Shown here: piece by piece, positions 32,187-41,366 of the stretch
Numbering within the stretch: the first letter of the stretch is position 1
How the letters are laid out: each line of letters opens with the position of its first letter
Notes under the pieces: model-generated
Told to the model about the DNA's origin: nothing
Database searches by the model: none
The model's input: only the letters and a program-made list of their open reading frames with translations
Translations under genes and position numbers: made by a program
Source of the DNA: Clostridia bacterium
Lineage (GTDB): Bacteria > Bacillota > Clostridia > Christensenellales > Aristaeellaceae
Direction of reading: 5' to 3'
Assembly (NCBI GenBank): GCA_017549335.1
Contig: JAFYVB010000024.1
Location: 1-42,175 of the forward strand
DNA length: 42,175 nt

Positions 32187-32557
32187 ACGGGGAGGGACGT
32201 TTCTCTTTTGAGTCAAAAGAGAAAGCGGGCAGTGCCCGCACCCTGTGCCGATCATGTTGTGTGCAAGCATTGTCCGTCCCACGGGGACAGGCTTGGGTGC
32301 AGGTGTAGTCCTCCGCAGAGGACGTAACTCTTCCCCCGCGGGCGATACCATCCAACCACACGGCAGGCCGATGGCGCAGCCATCGCGTCCGTGAAACGGA
32401 CAAGAAAAAGAGAGGGAAGACCGCTGGATCAAGCTTGCTTGTATCCACGGGATTCGCTCTCTTTTTCGTATAGCCTGCCGTACATTTACGCAGACAAAAA
32501 CGTGCTTTTCGGGAGGGTTATAGGGAGGGGCTTTGGGCTCCAAAGCCGCCTCCCTAA
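32187..32557. ncRNA. highly structured intergenic element, candidate RNA or mobile repeat
   Basis: This gene-free stretch has at least eight perfect inverted repeats. In order: TTCTCTTTT/AAAAGAGAA (32201-32223), GCGGGC/GCCCGC (32225-32239), GTCCC/GGGAC (32276-32288), GTCCTC/GAGGAC (32308-32323), then a nine-pair stem 32360-32368 with 32473-32481 enclosing three adjacent hairpins: GATGGC/GCCATC (32370-32384), GTCCGT/ACGGAC (32387-32401) and an eleven-pair stem 32404-32414 with 32457-32467 carrying an inner hairpin. The enclosed set is a four-way junction with one to five unpaired bases between arms. A last long stem is 32521-32530 region with 32540-32556. No open frame shows coding features. 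Strand is unknown. Confidence 0.6.
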
Positions 32558-32567
32558 CGTCTTCCTA

Positions 32568-33560
32568 TCAAGCGTTTTCAACAAACTTCAGCAGCAGTTT
32601 CAGGCCGCCTTCCATATCGCGCATATCGATCACTTCCGCGGGGGAGTGGACATAGCGGCAGGGGATGGACAGGGTGCCGGTGGGTACGCCGGCGCGGGAA
32701 TGCTGGATCGCAGCGCCGTCGGTACCGCCAAAGGGCAGCACTTCGCGCTGGGCGGGAACGCCGGCTTCTTCGGCGGCTTTCAGCATGGCGTCGCGTACGG
32801 CGGGGGTAGCCACCATGGAAGCATCCATGAACTTAACGGCAGGGCCCTTGCCCAGCTGCACGGAGGGCAGCGTGACGTCGGGGGTATCGCCCCATGCGGT
32901 CACGTCGATCGCAATGCCGATATCGGGCTGTACGGAGTAAGCGGCCACCTTTGCGCCGCGGATGCCCACTTCCTCCTGGGTGGAGAAAACGCCCACCACA
33001 GTGTTGCGCGGATCATCCAGATACATCAGCAGCTCGCACAAAAGTGCACAGGCGCAGCGGTCATCCATGGCAGGAGAAGCCACACGATGCTCGCCAAGCT
33101 CGAAATAATCGGGAGCGTACACCGCCATATCGCCCAACTGCACCAGCTTTTCAGCCTCTTCACGGCTTTCGGCGCCGATATCGATGAACAGATGCTTCAT
33201 CATCATGGCCTCACCCTTGAGGGGCTGGCAGTACAGCACGCCCTCGGTGCCGTTTTCAAACACCACGTGACGGGCATTGGAGATCTGAGGGTTGATGCCG
33301 CCCACGTTGTTAACGCGCAGGTAGCCGTTGTCCTCAATATGGGTTACAACAAAGCCGATATGATCCATGTGCGCGGAAAACATGATGCGTTTGCCGTTCT
33401 CGTCCGAGCCCAGCTTTTCCACGATCAGGTTGCCCAGCGCATCCACGCGCATGCTGTCAACGTGGGCAGAAATGAGATTTTTGACCGTTTCGGCCACGGT
33501 ATTTTCTTTGCCGGAGGGGCCATAGGCCGCCAGCAGGGTTTTCAGCGTATCACGAAGCAT
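32568..33560 (-). CDS. M42 family metallopeptidase (third gene of the operon)
   Basis: 330 residues, start at 33560 with GGAGG eight bases upstream. Cobalt/zinc aminopeptidase of the TET/glucanase-like M42 family. Metal and catalytic motifs: AHMDHIG, SPAMDDRCA, STQEEVG, AIDVTAW and RYVHSPAEV. These enzymes form dodecamers that trim peptides in the cytoplasm. This copy has no insertions. Confidence 0.92.
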   Translation of the reverse strand: MLRDTLKTLLAAYGPSGKENTVAETVKNLISAHVDSMRVDALGNLIVEKLGSDENGKRIMFSAHMDHIGFVVTHIEDNGYLRVNNVGGINPQISNARHVVFENGTEGVLYCQPLKGEAMMMKHLFIDIGAESREEAEKLVQLGDMAVYAPDYFELGEHRVASPAMDDRCACALLCELLMYLDDPRNTVVGVFSTQEEVGIRGAKVAAYSVQPDIGIAIDVTAWGDTPDVTLPSVQLGKGPAVKFMDASMVATPAVRDAMLKAAEEAGVPAQREVLPFGGTDGAAIQHSRAGVPTGTLSIPCRYVHSPAEVIDMRDMEGGLKLLLKFVENA

Positions 33561-33578
33561 GATAATAGCCTCCTTCGA

Positions 33579-34592
33579 TTACACGTTTTTAAGGAATGCG
33601 CGGGTGAGCGCATACTGAGCTTCGATATCGTCAAAGTGAGCGACGGAAACGCCCGAGTGGATATAGCGGCAGGGCACGGAAAGAGCGATGGTGCGGCAGC
33701 CTGCGGCGGCGCGCTGGTATGCGCCTGCGTCATTGCCGCCTGTGGTAGCGCGCTTTACCTGATGGGGCACGCCGTTTTCCTCTGCGATCTTCAGCATATC
33801 GCGGTAAAGCGTGCGGTTGGCAATGCTGGCGCCGTCCATAAAGCTGACGCAAATGCCCTTGCCCGCTTCGCATACACGGAACTGCGGGGGAACGTCGCCC
33901 ATATCGTTGGCGGAAGTGCCTTCAAGAATGACGGCGATGTCGGGACGCACGGTGTAGCCTGCGCCCGTCGCGCCGCGAAGACCGATCTCTTCGCCCGTAA
34001 CAAAGGCGAAGGTCACGTCACAGGGGAAGGATTCTTCCATCAGACGCAGCATGGCATAGCAGCCCACGCGGTCATCCAGCGCCTTGGCGCAGACGAAGTT
34101 ATCGCCAAAGGGCGTGTAAGGAGTATCAAAGTATGCATAGGTGGCCGGCGGGCACTTGGCGGTGGCTTCGGCCTTATCCTTTGCACCGATGTCGATATAC
34201 AGCCCGTCGTAATCCAGCACGCGCTGACGGTCGGCAGCCGACTGCAGATGAATGGCCATGGCGCCGATAACGCCGGGGATCAGATCCTCGCCCACAAGCA
34301 CACGCTTGCTTACGATCACGCGAGGATCGATGCCGCCCACGCAGCGGAACTTCAGCAAACCGTCTTCGGTGGCGCCCACGATAATGAAGCCCACTTCGTC
34401 CATGTGCGCCGATACGCAAACGTGGGGCTTGCCGATCTCCGTGCCCTTTTTAAAGCAAAGCACATTGCCCATGCGGTCGATTCTCACGTTTTCATCGCCG
34501 CAAAGCTTTTTTGCTTCTTCCAGCAGGGCAGCGCGGAGCTTGTATTCGTCACCCGAAGGGGCGTGGAATTCACACAGCTGTTTCAGGTCCAT
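33579..34592 (-). CDS. M42 family metallopeptidase (second gene)
   Basis: 337 residues. Motifs: AHMDEVG, KALDDRVG, TGEEIG, VILEGTSAND (Glu where the other two copies have Asp) and RYIHSGVS. The ATG at 34592 overlaps the stop of the upstream paralog by ten bases, with GGAGGG before it, so they are coupled. The Asp-to-Glu ligand change may alter metal preference or substrate. Confidence 0.92.
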   Translation of the reverse strand: MDLKQLCEFHAPSGDEYKLRAALLEEAKKLCGDENVRIDRMGNVLCFKKGTEIGKPHVCVSAHMDEVGFIIVGATEDGLLKFRCVGGIDPRVIVSKRVLVGEDLIPGVIGAMAIHLQSAADRQRVLDYDGLYIDIGAKDKAEATAKCPPATYAYFDTPYTPFGDNFVCAKALDDRVGCYAMLRLMEESFPCDVTFAFVTGEEIGLRGATGAGYTVRPDIAVILEGTSANDMGDVPPQFRVCEAGKGICVSFMDGASIANRTLYRDMLKIAEENGVPHQVKRATTGGNDAGAYQRAAAGCRTIALSVPCRYIHSGVSVAHFDDIEAQYALTRAFLKNV

Positions 34593-35620
34593 AATTCATC
34601 CCTCCAGCTTTCGTCAATGGCAGAGCAGTAAGCGGCCAGCAGCCGTGCGCATTCGGTGACGGCATGCATATCAAACAGCTCTACGGAGGTGTGCATATAT
34701 TTGAGGGGCAGTTCGAGAAGCACGGTGGGTACGCCGCCGCGAACGATGCCAAGGGAATCGGCGTCGGTGGACGTGCCGCGGGCGGCTACGCCGGACTGCA
34801 CTTCTACGTTGATTTCGTGGGCGATCTCATCCAGCTTTTTGCGGAGATAGCGGTTGATGAAGGGCCCCTTGGTGGCCACAACGCTGCCAAGCTCGTGGGT
34901 GGCAAGGGCGGGAGCGCCCGGCGTGGCGGCATGGCAAACATCCAGGGCGATGCCGATTTCGGGATCCACGCCAAAGCCTGCGGTTGCAGCGCCGTAGGAG
35001 CCAATCTCCTCCTGACAGGTGGCGACGAAATAAAGGTCGGCGGTATGCGCCGTTTTCTGAAGCAGCTCCATGGCCCGCAGAAGAATGGCAACACAGCCGC
35101 GGTCGTCCACCGATTTGGTGGAATAACGGTTGTTGAGCAGAGGCGTGAACGCATATTCAAGCGTTACGAAATCACCCACCTGCACCAATTCGTTCACGCG
35201 TTCGGGGGACATGCCCAGATCGATATACAGATCCTCGCGGTTATAATTCTTGGCGCGGTCGGCGGCGGTGAGCAGATGCGGGGGCTTGGCGCCGATGACG
35301 CCCATCAGCGTTTCCTTGCCGTGCACGGTGACGCGCATACCGGGGAGGATCCGGGGATCCACGCCGCCCACGTTGCGCATACGCAGTGCGCCGTCCTTTT
35401 CGATTTTGGCAACCATCAGGCCGATCTCGTCCAGATGCGCACAAAGCATGACCTTGGGGCCGTCGCCTTTGATATGACCGATGACGCTGTTTAAACCGTC
35501 GACGGTCACTTCGTCGCAGAACGGCTCAAAGGCTTTTGCGATATACTGAGCCACAGCGCCTTCATTGCCGGTAACGCCGGGAAGGGCTACGACCTCTCGC
35601 AGAAAATCTTCCGTTTTCAT
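34583..35620 (-). CDS. M42 family metallopeptidase (first gene)
   Basis: 345 residues. Motifs: AHLDEIG, KSVDDRG, TCQEEIG, ALDVCHA and KYMHTSVE. First of three consecutive, same-direction M42 paralogs. AAAGGA precedes the start at 35620. No clear promoter was seen in the 86-base gap to rqcH. Confidence 0.92.
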   Translation of the reverse strand: MKTEDFLREVVALPGVTGNEGAVAQYIAKAFEPFCDEVTVDGLNSVIGHIKGDGPKVMLCAHLDEIGLMVAKIEKDGALRMRNVGGVDPRILPGMRVTVHGKETLMGVIGAKPPHLLTAADRAKNYNREDLYIDLGMSPERVNELVQVGDFVTLEYAFTPLLNNRYSTKSVDDRGCVAILLRAMELLQKTAHTADLYFVATCQEEIGSYGAATAGFGVDPEIGIALDVCHAATPGAPALATHELGSVVATKGPFINRYLRKKLDEIAHEINVEVQSGVAARGTSTDADSLGIVRGGVPTVLLELPLKYMHTSVELFDMHAVTECARLLAAYCSAIDESWRDELWT

Positions 35621-35706
35621 ACTTCACGTCCTTTCAAAAGGATTGTATTCCTATTTTACTACAAGAATCGCCAAAAGTAGAGAGAAGAGAAAGAAAATGA
35701 TGAAAT

Positions 35707-37452
35707 TTATTTGTTCTTTAATTGTTTTATTGCGCGGATATCCGCCTCGCTGACGGTGATCAGGTAGTTTTTCTGATTGGTGTAGGTGACAAAGCCCGTG
35801 GGCGTGCCGGAAGGCTTTTTTACATACTTTTTGAGCGTACAGTCAACGGGAACGGAAAGCCCTTTGCCTTTGGAGAACCAGGCGGCAAGGTTGGCTGCGG
35901 TGAGCAGCGTTGCATCGGAAACGGGCTTGCCTTCGCTGTGGATGATCACGTGAGAGCCCGGCATATCCTTGGCGTGCAGCCAGATCTCATCGCCGCGGGC
36001 GCCTTGGGTGAGACGCTCATTCTGCAGGGCATTCTTGCCCACGGAGATCATCACGCCGTCTTCGGATTCAAAGTGCATCGGCGCAGACTGACGCTGGTTC
36101 TTGGGCTGCTTCTTTTTGCCTTCGGCATCCTTTTTGATCAGCCCCGCTTCCTGCAGAACGCGGCGAACGTCGGTCAGATCGTCCTCCGTTTCGCTGATCT
36201 CCAGATCGCACAGCGCGTTTTCCAGGATCTCAAGTTCGCGCAGCGTTTTTTCTTTCTGTTCGGCAGCCAGACGCACGGCGGCGCGTGCTTTCTGATAGCG
36301 CTTGAAGTAACGCTGGGCATTCTGGGAAGGGGAAAGGCGCACGTCAAGGGGAATGAGAAGCTGCTGTCCGTCGTAGTAATTGAACAGCTGCACATTTTCC
36401 GCACCCTTGGGCACCAGATGCAGCTGAGAAGTCAAAAGCTCGCCCATGATCCGATAATCTTCCATCTTTTCGGCGTTCAGCAATTCTTCTTCCTGTAAGG
36501 CCAGCTTCTTTTCACTGCGTTCGACGTGGGTCTTGATCAGTTTGCGCAGGCTTGCCGAGCGCTGCTGGATGCGGTTGCGGCGGTCGCGTCCGTCATAGAA
36601 GGCGTCCAGCGCCTCCGAAAGCGAGGGCATGGGGCGCTGACTGTCTGCGGGATAGGAAAGATAAAGGAAGGGGAATACGTCGGCGGGAAGTCCCGTTTCG
36701 TCGGTCAACAGCATGGCCGGCTGCATGGAAGGAAGCTTTTTCAGGAATACGGAAAGCTTTTCGCACAGCGCATTTATATCGATATTTTCAAGGCTTGTCT
36801 GTTCGTTGCCCGTCATGCGGTAGCAAAGCTCTTTTGCGGCAATGACGGAAAGGCCGGAAATACACCGCTGAAGTGCTTTGTCAAGGCGGCCGGTCAGCGT
36901 GGTGAGTTTATCTTTGAGCGTGGCGGCGTCAGCGTCTTGGGGGGCGATTTTATCCTGCGCGGGCGGCGGAACAAAAGGAAGTCCCGGCAGCGCCTGGCGT
37001 ACGCGGCTCATATCGTCTGTGACGTGACGGATAGCGTCAATGATGCGCCCGTCCCGTACCAGCGTCAGATTGCTGTGCCTGCCCATGGCTTCAAGATACA
37101 TTTCGTAAGGATGCATGATTCCAAGCTCATCCTGAGCTTCGATGGAGAGCATCAGCACCCGGTCGCCGCTCAGCTGTTTGACCCCCATGATACGACCGCC
37201 CGAAATGTGCTTGCGCATCAGCATACAGAACATGGGCGCTTCCATGGGGTTGATAAACTGACCGGCGGTGAGGTGCATGCGTGCAAAGCCCGGTCCGGCG
37301 GAGATGAGCAGTTTATGATTTTTTCCGTTGTTGCGCACCAGTAAAAGCAGCATATCCTTTTCGGGCTGCGTAACGCGTTCAATGCGGGCGCCGGAAAGCT
37401 GCTCGTTCAGCTCCCGGGCAATAAATCCCAGTGTTATTCCGTCAAGCGGCAT
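35707..37452 (-). CDS. rqcH: RqcH / NFACT family ribosome quality control protein
   Basis: 581 residues, full family length. NFACT-N with the D97-R98 pair (LSGDRVLM) needed for tRNA-dependent alanine tailing, a middle helical coiled-coil region (about 270-440), and the NFACT-R domain (ARGDEIWLHAKDMPGSHVII). RqcH recruits tRNA-Ala to stalled 50S subunits to add degradation tails. Its cofactor RqcP is present twice in this window. Older annotations call it a fibronectin-binding protein. Confidence 0.95.
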   Translation of the reverse strand: MPLDGITLGFIARELNEQLSGARIERVTQPEKDMLLLLVRNNGKNHKLLISAGPGFARMHLTAGQFINPMEAPMFCMLMRKHISGGRIMGVKQLSGDRVLMLSIEAQDELGIMHPYEMYLEAMGRHSNLTLVRDGRIIDAIRHVTDDMSRVRQALPGLPFVPPPAQDKIAPQDADAATLKDKLTTLTGRLDKALQRCISGLSVIAAKELCYRMTGNEQTSLENIDINALCEKLSVFLKKLPSMQPAMLLTDETGLPADVFPFLYLSYPADSQRPMPSLSEALDAFYDGRDRRNRIQQRSASLRKLIKTHVERSEKKLALQEEELLNAEKMEDYRIMGELLTSQLHLVPKGAENVQLFNYYDGQQLLIPLDVRLSPSQNAQRYFKRYQKARAAVRLAAEQKEKTLRELEILENALCDLEISETEDDLTDVRRVLQEAGLIKKDAEGKKKQPKNQRQSAPMHFESEDGVMISVGKNALQNERLTQGARGDEIWLHAKDMPGSHVIIHSEGKPVSDATLLTAANLAAWFSKGKGLSVPVDCTLKKYVKKPSGTPTGFVTYTNQKNYLITVSEADIRAIKQLKNK

Positions 37453-37531
37453 AAAGTATCACCCCAAGCAATCATAGCACAAAAAGCTCCCGCATACAAT
37501 GGCACACAGCAATATGCAAGGGGTGAAACCG

Positions 37532-38599
37532 GTGAAACTGAAATGGAAAATCAGCAGCGCGCAGATTGAGCGGATGCTGATCATGACGTCTGCGGCGCTG
37601 GTGGTGGCGCTGGCGCTGCGCGGCGGGGAAAGCGACAGGGTAAAGTATGAGGACTCGCTGATGAGCGCAGCCCGGCTTGAGACAAGTGCCGCATCCCAGC
37701 CGACGGCAACGGTCAATCCTGCTTCGATGCAGAATGTGACGGTGTATTATCAGGACGGCGAGGGGTATCTGATCCCTGTGACCACGCAGGTAAACAAAAC
37801 GGACGGCATTGCCAAGGCGGCGCTGAATCTGCTGGTGGAGAGCGGAGAAAACGACCTGCTGGCGGCAAAAATGGGATTGAAAACGGTGGTTCCCGAAGGC
37901 ACCGCCTTTGATCTTGATATCACAAAGGGGCGTGCCCGCGTGGATATGAGCAGTCAGGCTCTTAACTGCGCAAGCGCCGAGGCGGAAACGCTGATGGTAT
38001 CGGCGGTGGTGCAGACGCTCAGCGAGTTTGCAACGGTGGATGAAGTATCGTTCCTGTTTGACGGCAAAGCGAGATCCAAACTGAAATACGGCACCGACGT
38101 TTCCGGCGTGTTCTCGGGGGATTATCTCAACCCCGAGTCGGTAGAAACCTTTGACGGCAGCGATCACGCAGCTTCTGCGGTAAAGCTGTATTTTCCCTCG
38201 CAGACAGGACGGATGCTGGTGCCTGTGACGCGTATTGTGTATTCCGACGCCGATGCTATGACAGCCATGGTGGAGTTGTGTCAAGGCCCCAGAGCGGACA
38301 GCGGGCTGGAACGCGCTTTGCCCAAGGGCTGCGGCGTCAAGAGCGTTACCATGAAGGATGGCGTGGTGACGGTGGATCTGACGCGGGAGTTTTTCAGCGA
38401 GGCAAGCGAACTGGACGAAGATGAAACCCAGACGCTGCGCTGCATTCTGTTTACCATCCGTCAGTTCCCGGGCGTAAAGGAAGTGAAAATTCTGGTGGAG
38501 GGGCAGGGTGTGACGCTGCCTGAGAGCTTGCAGACGACCTATGCGAACCTGGCGTCCGAAGTGATGAGCTATTATCCGGGCGTGATTGAAATAGACTAA
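37532..38599 (+). CDS. GerMN-domain protein with two tandem domains
   Basis: 355 residues from GTG 37532, eight bases after AAGGGG; the ATG at 37499 has no site. A membrane helix (about residues 14-30) is followed by two GerMN domains (about 70-195 and 215-345; the second with LYFPSQTGRMLVPVTR and LTREFF). GerM-type proteins act in sporulation and germination in Bacilli, and related domains occur in lipoproteins of other Bacillota. No lipobox is seen. A sporulation role is plausible but not shown. Confidence 0.85.
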   Translation: MKLKWKISSAQIERMLIMTSAALVVALALRGGESDRVKYEDSLMSAARLETSAASQPTATVNPASMQNVTVYYQDGEGYLIPVTTQVNKTDGIAKAALNLLVESGENDLLAAKMGLKTVVPEGTAFDLDITKGRARVDMSSQALNCASAEAETLMVSAVVQTLSEFATVDEVSFLFDGKARSKLKYGTDVSGVFSGDYLNPESVETFDGSDHAASAVKLYFPSQTGRMLVPVTRIVYSDADAMTAMVELCQGPRADSGLERALPKGCGVKSVTMKDGVVTVDLTREFFSEASELDEDETQTLRCILFTIRQFPGVKEVKILVEGQGVTLPESLQTTYANLASEVMSYYPGVIEID

Positions 38600-38600
38600 A

Positions 38601-38626
38601 AAAAGACCGCCGAAAGGCGGTTTTTC
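38601..38626. terminator. bidirectional terminator between GerMN and SH3 genes
   Basis: ACCGCC/GGCGGT with a GAAA loop (38606-38621), U-run on the plus strand and A-run on the other. Confidence 0.85.
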
Positions 38627-38629
38627 ATG

Positions 38630-39832
38630 TTATTCGGGCATGGTTAGGAATTTGGTTTGAATAAAGCCGCGGATGCGGTCGATCTCCACTTCGGTCCACG
38701 TTTTCCCGATTTCGATCACCCGCACGGCGGTGCCTGTTCTGTACGCGCCGCAGATATGGGTGCCGTGCTCGGCTTTGTTGCGGACGTTGATTTCCGCATG
38801 ACCGTTTGTGTACCCGTTGAGGCTGAGCAGTCCTTCGGCATAGGGTTCCTTGGCGATGGGATAGAATTTCAGGCTGCTGGTACGGATATAGCCCACGGCG
38901 TTGTTGTAATAAATTTTGGTGAAGCCGCTTTTCTTTTCCAATACCAGCGCATAACGGCCGCCCTTGCACTTTTTCACCATTTTGGCATTCTGATTGGCTT
39001 TCTCGCGCATGGTGGCTTCGCCCGTTTTAGGCGTATAAATGACGGCAAGGCGCTCTGTTTCTTTGGCGGAGGATTCAAATTCCAGTTCGCTTGTCAGCAC
39101 GGTGAGCTTTTTGCCGTTCACCGTGATTTGGGATTCATAGGAGCTGAGAACGTCGATCTGTGCAGCCATGCTTTGATACATCACGGTGGATTTGACGGGC
39201 TTGGGCGTAGCTGTGGGGCGGGAAGCGGAGGAAGAAGACGACGAAGCGGAAGGCTTTTTCGTGGCAGAGGAAGAGGGCTTCTTGGTGGAGGAAGTGGAAG
39301 GTTTTTTCGTGGTGGAGGGCTTTTTCGTTGCGGTGGGGGACGATGGTTTTTCTGTGGCGGGAGACTGGGTGGGCGTGGATGCTCCGGATGCCCAAGGCGT
39401 GTTGTAGACGTCGTTCAGGTAGGAGTATTCCTGCGTAAACTTATAGCCGGAGGGATCAATTTCACCGCTGCGGACTTTATCGAAGAAATCCAGTTCCTGA
39501 AAACCGTTGCTGATGCCTTTGTCATCAATAAAGGCGACAACGGCGGAACGGACGGCGCTGACAGGAACACGTCCGGATCCTTCGGTGCCGTCACTGTACA
39601 GAAAATCAATTATGACTATATCCCCATATGTTGCCCATCTACATACAAATGTACCAGCGGGAAGGGTTGTAACATATCTGCCCATTTGATTATATACATC
39701 TGTAGTTTTTGAAAGCTTGGAACGACCGTATTTGCGGATCCATTCATCGGCGGAAGTTGCTTGAGCAGATGAAGCCAAGACTGCAAGCAACAATAGGGAT
39801 ATTACGATTCTAAAGATTACTTTTTTTGACAT
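38630..39832 (-). CDS. secreted SH3-domain protein with Ser/Thr/Pro/Lys linker
   Basis: 400 residues, start at 39832 with GGAGGG seven bases upstream. Signal peptide (SSAQA-TS). Residues 30-145 form a beta-rich domain (LSKTTDVYNQMG then GTFVCRWATYGD); residues about 150-210 are a low-complexity TKKPS-type linker with repeats; residues 230-400 hold two SH3b-like units (GEATMREKANQNAKMVKKC, then AEINVRNKAEHGTHICGAYR). It probably binds the cell wall. No catalytic domain visible. Confidence 0.85.
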   Translation of the reverse strand: MSKKVIFRIVISLLLLAVLASSAQATSADEWIRKYGRSKLSKTTDVYNQMGRYVTTLPAGTFVCRWATYGDIVIIDFLYSDGTEGSGRVPVSAVRSAVVAFIDDKGISNGFQELDFFDKVRSGEIDPSGYKFTQEYSYLNDVYNTPWASGASTPTQSPATEKPSSPTATKKPSTTKKPSTSSTKKPSSSATKKPSASSSSSSASRPTATPKPVKSTVMYQSMAAQIDVLSSYESQITVNGKKLTVLTSELEFESSAKETERLAVIYTPKTGEATMREKANQNAKMVKKCKGGRYALVLEKKSGFTKIYYNNAVGYIRTSSLKFYPIAKEPYAEGLLSLNGYTNGHAEINVRNKAEHGTHICGAYRTGTAVRVIEIGKTWTEVEIDRIRGFIQTKFLTMPE

Positions 39833-39854
39833 AACGAATCCCTCCTATGGAAAA

Positions 39855-39883
39855 ATTATAACACATACTGTGCCATAAAACAA
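39855..39883 (-). promoter_or_regulatory. promoter of the secreted SH3 protein gene
   Basis: Minus strand TTGTTT (39883-39878), 17 bases, perfect TATAAT (39860-39855). Confidence 0.65.
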
Positions 39884-39910
39884 TGAAAAGCCGGCGACAT
39901 TGTCGCCGGC
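39884..39910 (-). terminator. terminator of the SH3/PG-binding/C39-like gene
   Basis: GCCGGCGAC (39890-39898) pairs with GTCGCCGGC (39902-39910), followed on the minus strand by TTTTCATTG. Confidence 0.82.
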
Positions 39911-39923
39911 AGGGGTGCGAGGA

Positions 39924-41366
39924 TTAACCGTGAACCTTGGAATAGAGATAAGCGGTTACAAACCAACCGGCATTAGCCCATTCTTCAGGGGTAAAGGGAT
40001 CGGGATTCTTTGTGTTGAGCGGACTTCTTACATAAACCTTATCGCCGATTCTGTAGCAAACAAGCTGAGAGTGACCGCCGGTGAAGGTGCCGTTGTTGTT
40101 GTTTACTTCGATGATAGCCAGGTGATACGAGCCATCCAGATGCGCGGCTACTTCTGCAAGAGAATTGGCTGTGCCATTGTAGTCGACCTTGTCGTAGTAG
40201 GTGCCGATTTCAGTATAGAAAGCGGGTCTTACGCCGGTTTGACCATTATGATCGCGATAATCACGCTCGAGAGCAAATTCTGCCATTTCTACAGGAGTGA
40301 CGGCGCGGTCGGAGAATGCGGTCAGCAGCATGGCCATAGCAGTGACGGAATTGCCGTCCATGCCGATCGTACCGGTGGGGTTTGCATCGGCAGGGAAAGG
40401 ATGGGTGCCCCAACCATGTTCGCTCATAAACCACTGATGCGGAGCGGAAAGGGGAGTCCACTCGAAATTATCAATCCAGCAGAAAGTGTTGGTGGAATTA
40501 ATAGCAGCACGGGTAGCGCTGTCGATCTTTCCGGTTTCAGTGAGTCCGTTCTTTACCTGAAATACGCGGACAGACGCTTCGAGAATGCTGTCGAAGACCT
40601 TGGTGTAACGGTAAGGATGATAGCCGAGTTCGCTGAGAAGCTGCTTGCAATTGATGACGGTGTTGCCTTCAGCACCTTCCTCAATGGTACCGGTGAGATC
40701 TTCGTTCAGCATAACGTCGCTGCTATAAATATAGCCGATTTGCTCAACGCCGTTTACTGTCCAAGTAGTTTTATAGTAAGTATTATTCTCATTCATAAAC
40801 CATACAGGGACGGTTGCATTCTTGGGGAAGGTGCCCCAGGTATTGTCTTCATCCAGAGAGGAAGTCTTGTAGCAGGTAACAGCGTTAAATCGGATGGTAC
40901 CGACAGCCTCGCCGGGAGTCGGCGTTACTTCTTCTTCGTCGTCCTCTTCTGCAGCACCGGGATAGGTATTGATGGTCAGATAGTTGGACATAGCCCAACC
41001 GGTGCCCTTGCTGCTGCTGACGCGGTACCAACCCGAAGTGCTGGTATAGTCCAGCAGGCGCAGGGTACCGCCCACAGCTGCCTGATACAGTACATTGGCG
41101 CTGGAAGAAGGCGTTTTGCGGATATTGAGTTTGCCGGAGGAAGTGTTGGTACAGGTACCGCCGTCATTGGTGATGGCGATGAACTCGGCCATCACATAGC
41201 CGGTTTTGTTGTTGTAGGTGGTTTTGAACCACGCGGTCTTGCCTGATTCCTCGATGAGGGTGAGGTTGGTGTTCTCGGGAATCTGGACAAGGATGGTGCC
41301 GGAACTGGATGCGGTTTTGCGCAGGTTCAGACCGCCATCGATGACTTTGCCGTTGAATGTTGCCAT
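39924..41366 (-). CDS. SH3b / PG-binding / C39-peptidase-like protein without signal peptide
   Basis: 480 residues from ATG 41366 after AAAGGAAAAA. Three SH3b units (about residues 3-65, 73-133, 155-230; for example GGLNLRKTASSSG and GKLNIRKTPSSSA), a helical PG-binding-1-like unit (about 238-292, YHPYRYTKVF then FQVKNGLTETGKID), and a papain/C39-2-like C-terminal domain (about 300-480) with GHSQLVCYRIGDKVYVRSP. At the position expected for the catalytic Cys (GCGPxS) it reads GMDGNS, so proteolysis is doubtful. The protein has no signal peptide although its domains bind cell wall, as is usual for phage-type lysins. It diverges from the SOS-controlled gene at 41627. Confidence 0.83.
   Translation of the reverse strand: MATFNGKVIDGGLNLRKTASSSGTILVQIPENTNLTLIEESGKTAWFKTTYNNKTGYVMAEFIAITNDGGTCTNTSSGKLNIRKTPSSSANVLYQAAVGGTLRLLDYTSTSGWYRVSSSKGTGWAMSNYLTINTYPGAAEEDDEEEVTPTPGEAVGTIRFNAVTCYKTSSLDEDNTWGTFPKNATVPVWFMNENNTYYKTTWTVNGVEQIGYIYSSDVMLNEDLTGTIEEGAEGNTVINCKQLLSELGYHPYRYTKVFDSILEASVRVFQVKNGLTETGKIDSATRAAINSTNTFCWIDNFEWTPLSAPHQWFMSEHGWGTHPFPADANPTGTIGMDGNSVTAMAMLLTAFSDRAVTPVEMAEFALERDYRDHNGQTGVRPAFYTEIGTYYDKVDYNGTANSLAEVAAHLDGSYHLAIIEVNNNNGTFTGGHSQLVCYRIGDKVYVRSPLNTKNPDPFTPEEWANAGWFVTAYLYSKVHG

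Noticed and set aside
32187-32557. Firm identification as a HEARO/omega RNA
   Set aside because: Multi-stem architecture is suggestive, but no HNH/IsrB gene or known core motif is present, so only a candidate structured element is reported.
32391-34631. 746-residue plus-strand frame across the M42 genes
   Set aside because: Antisense to two well-conserved peptidases and starts inside the hairpin-rich gap.
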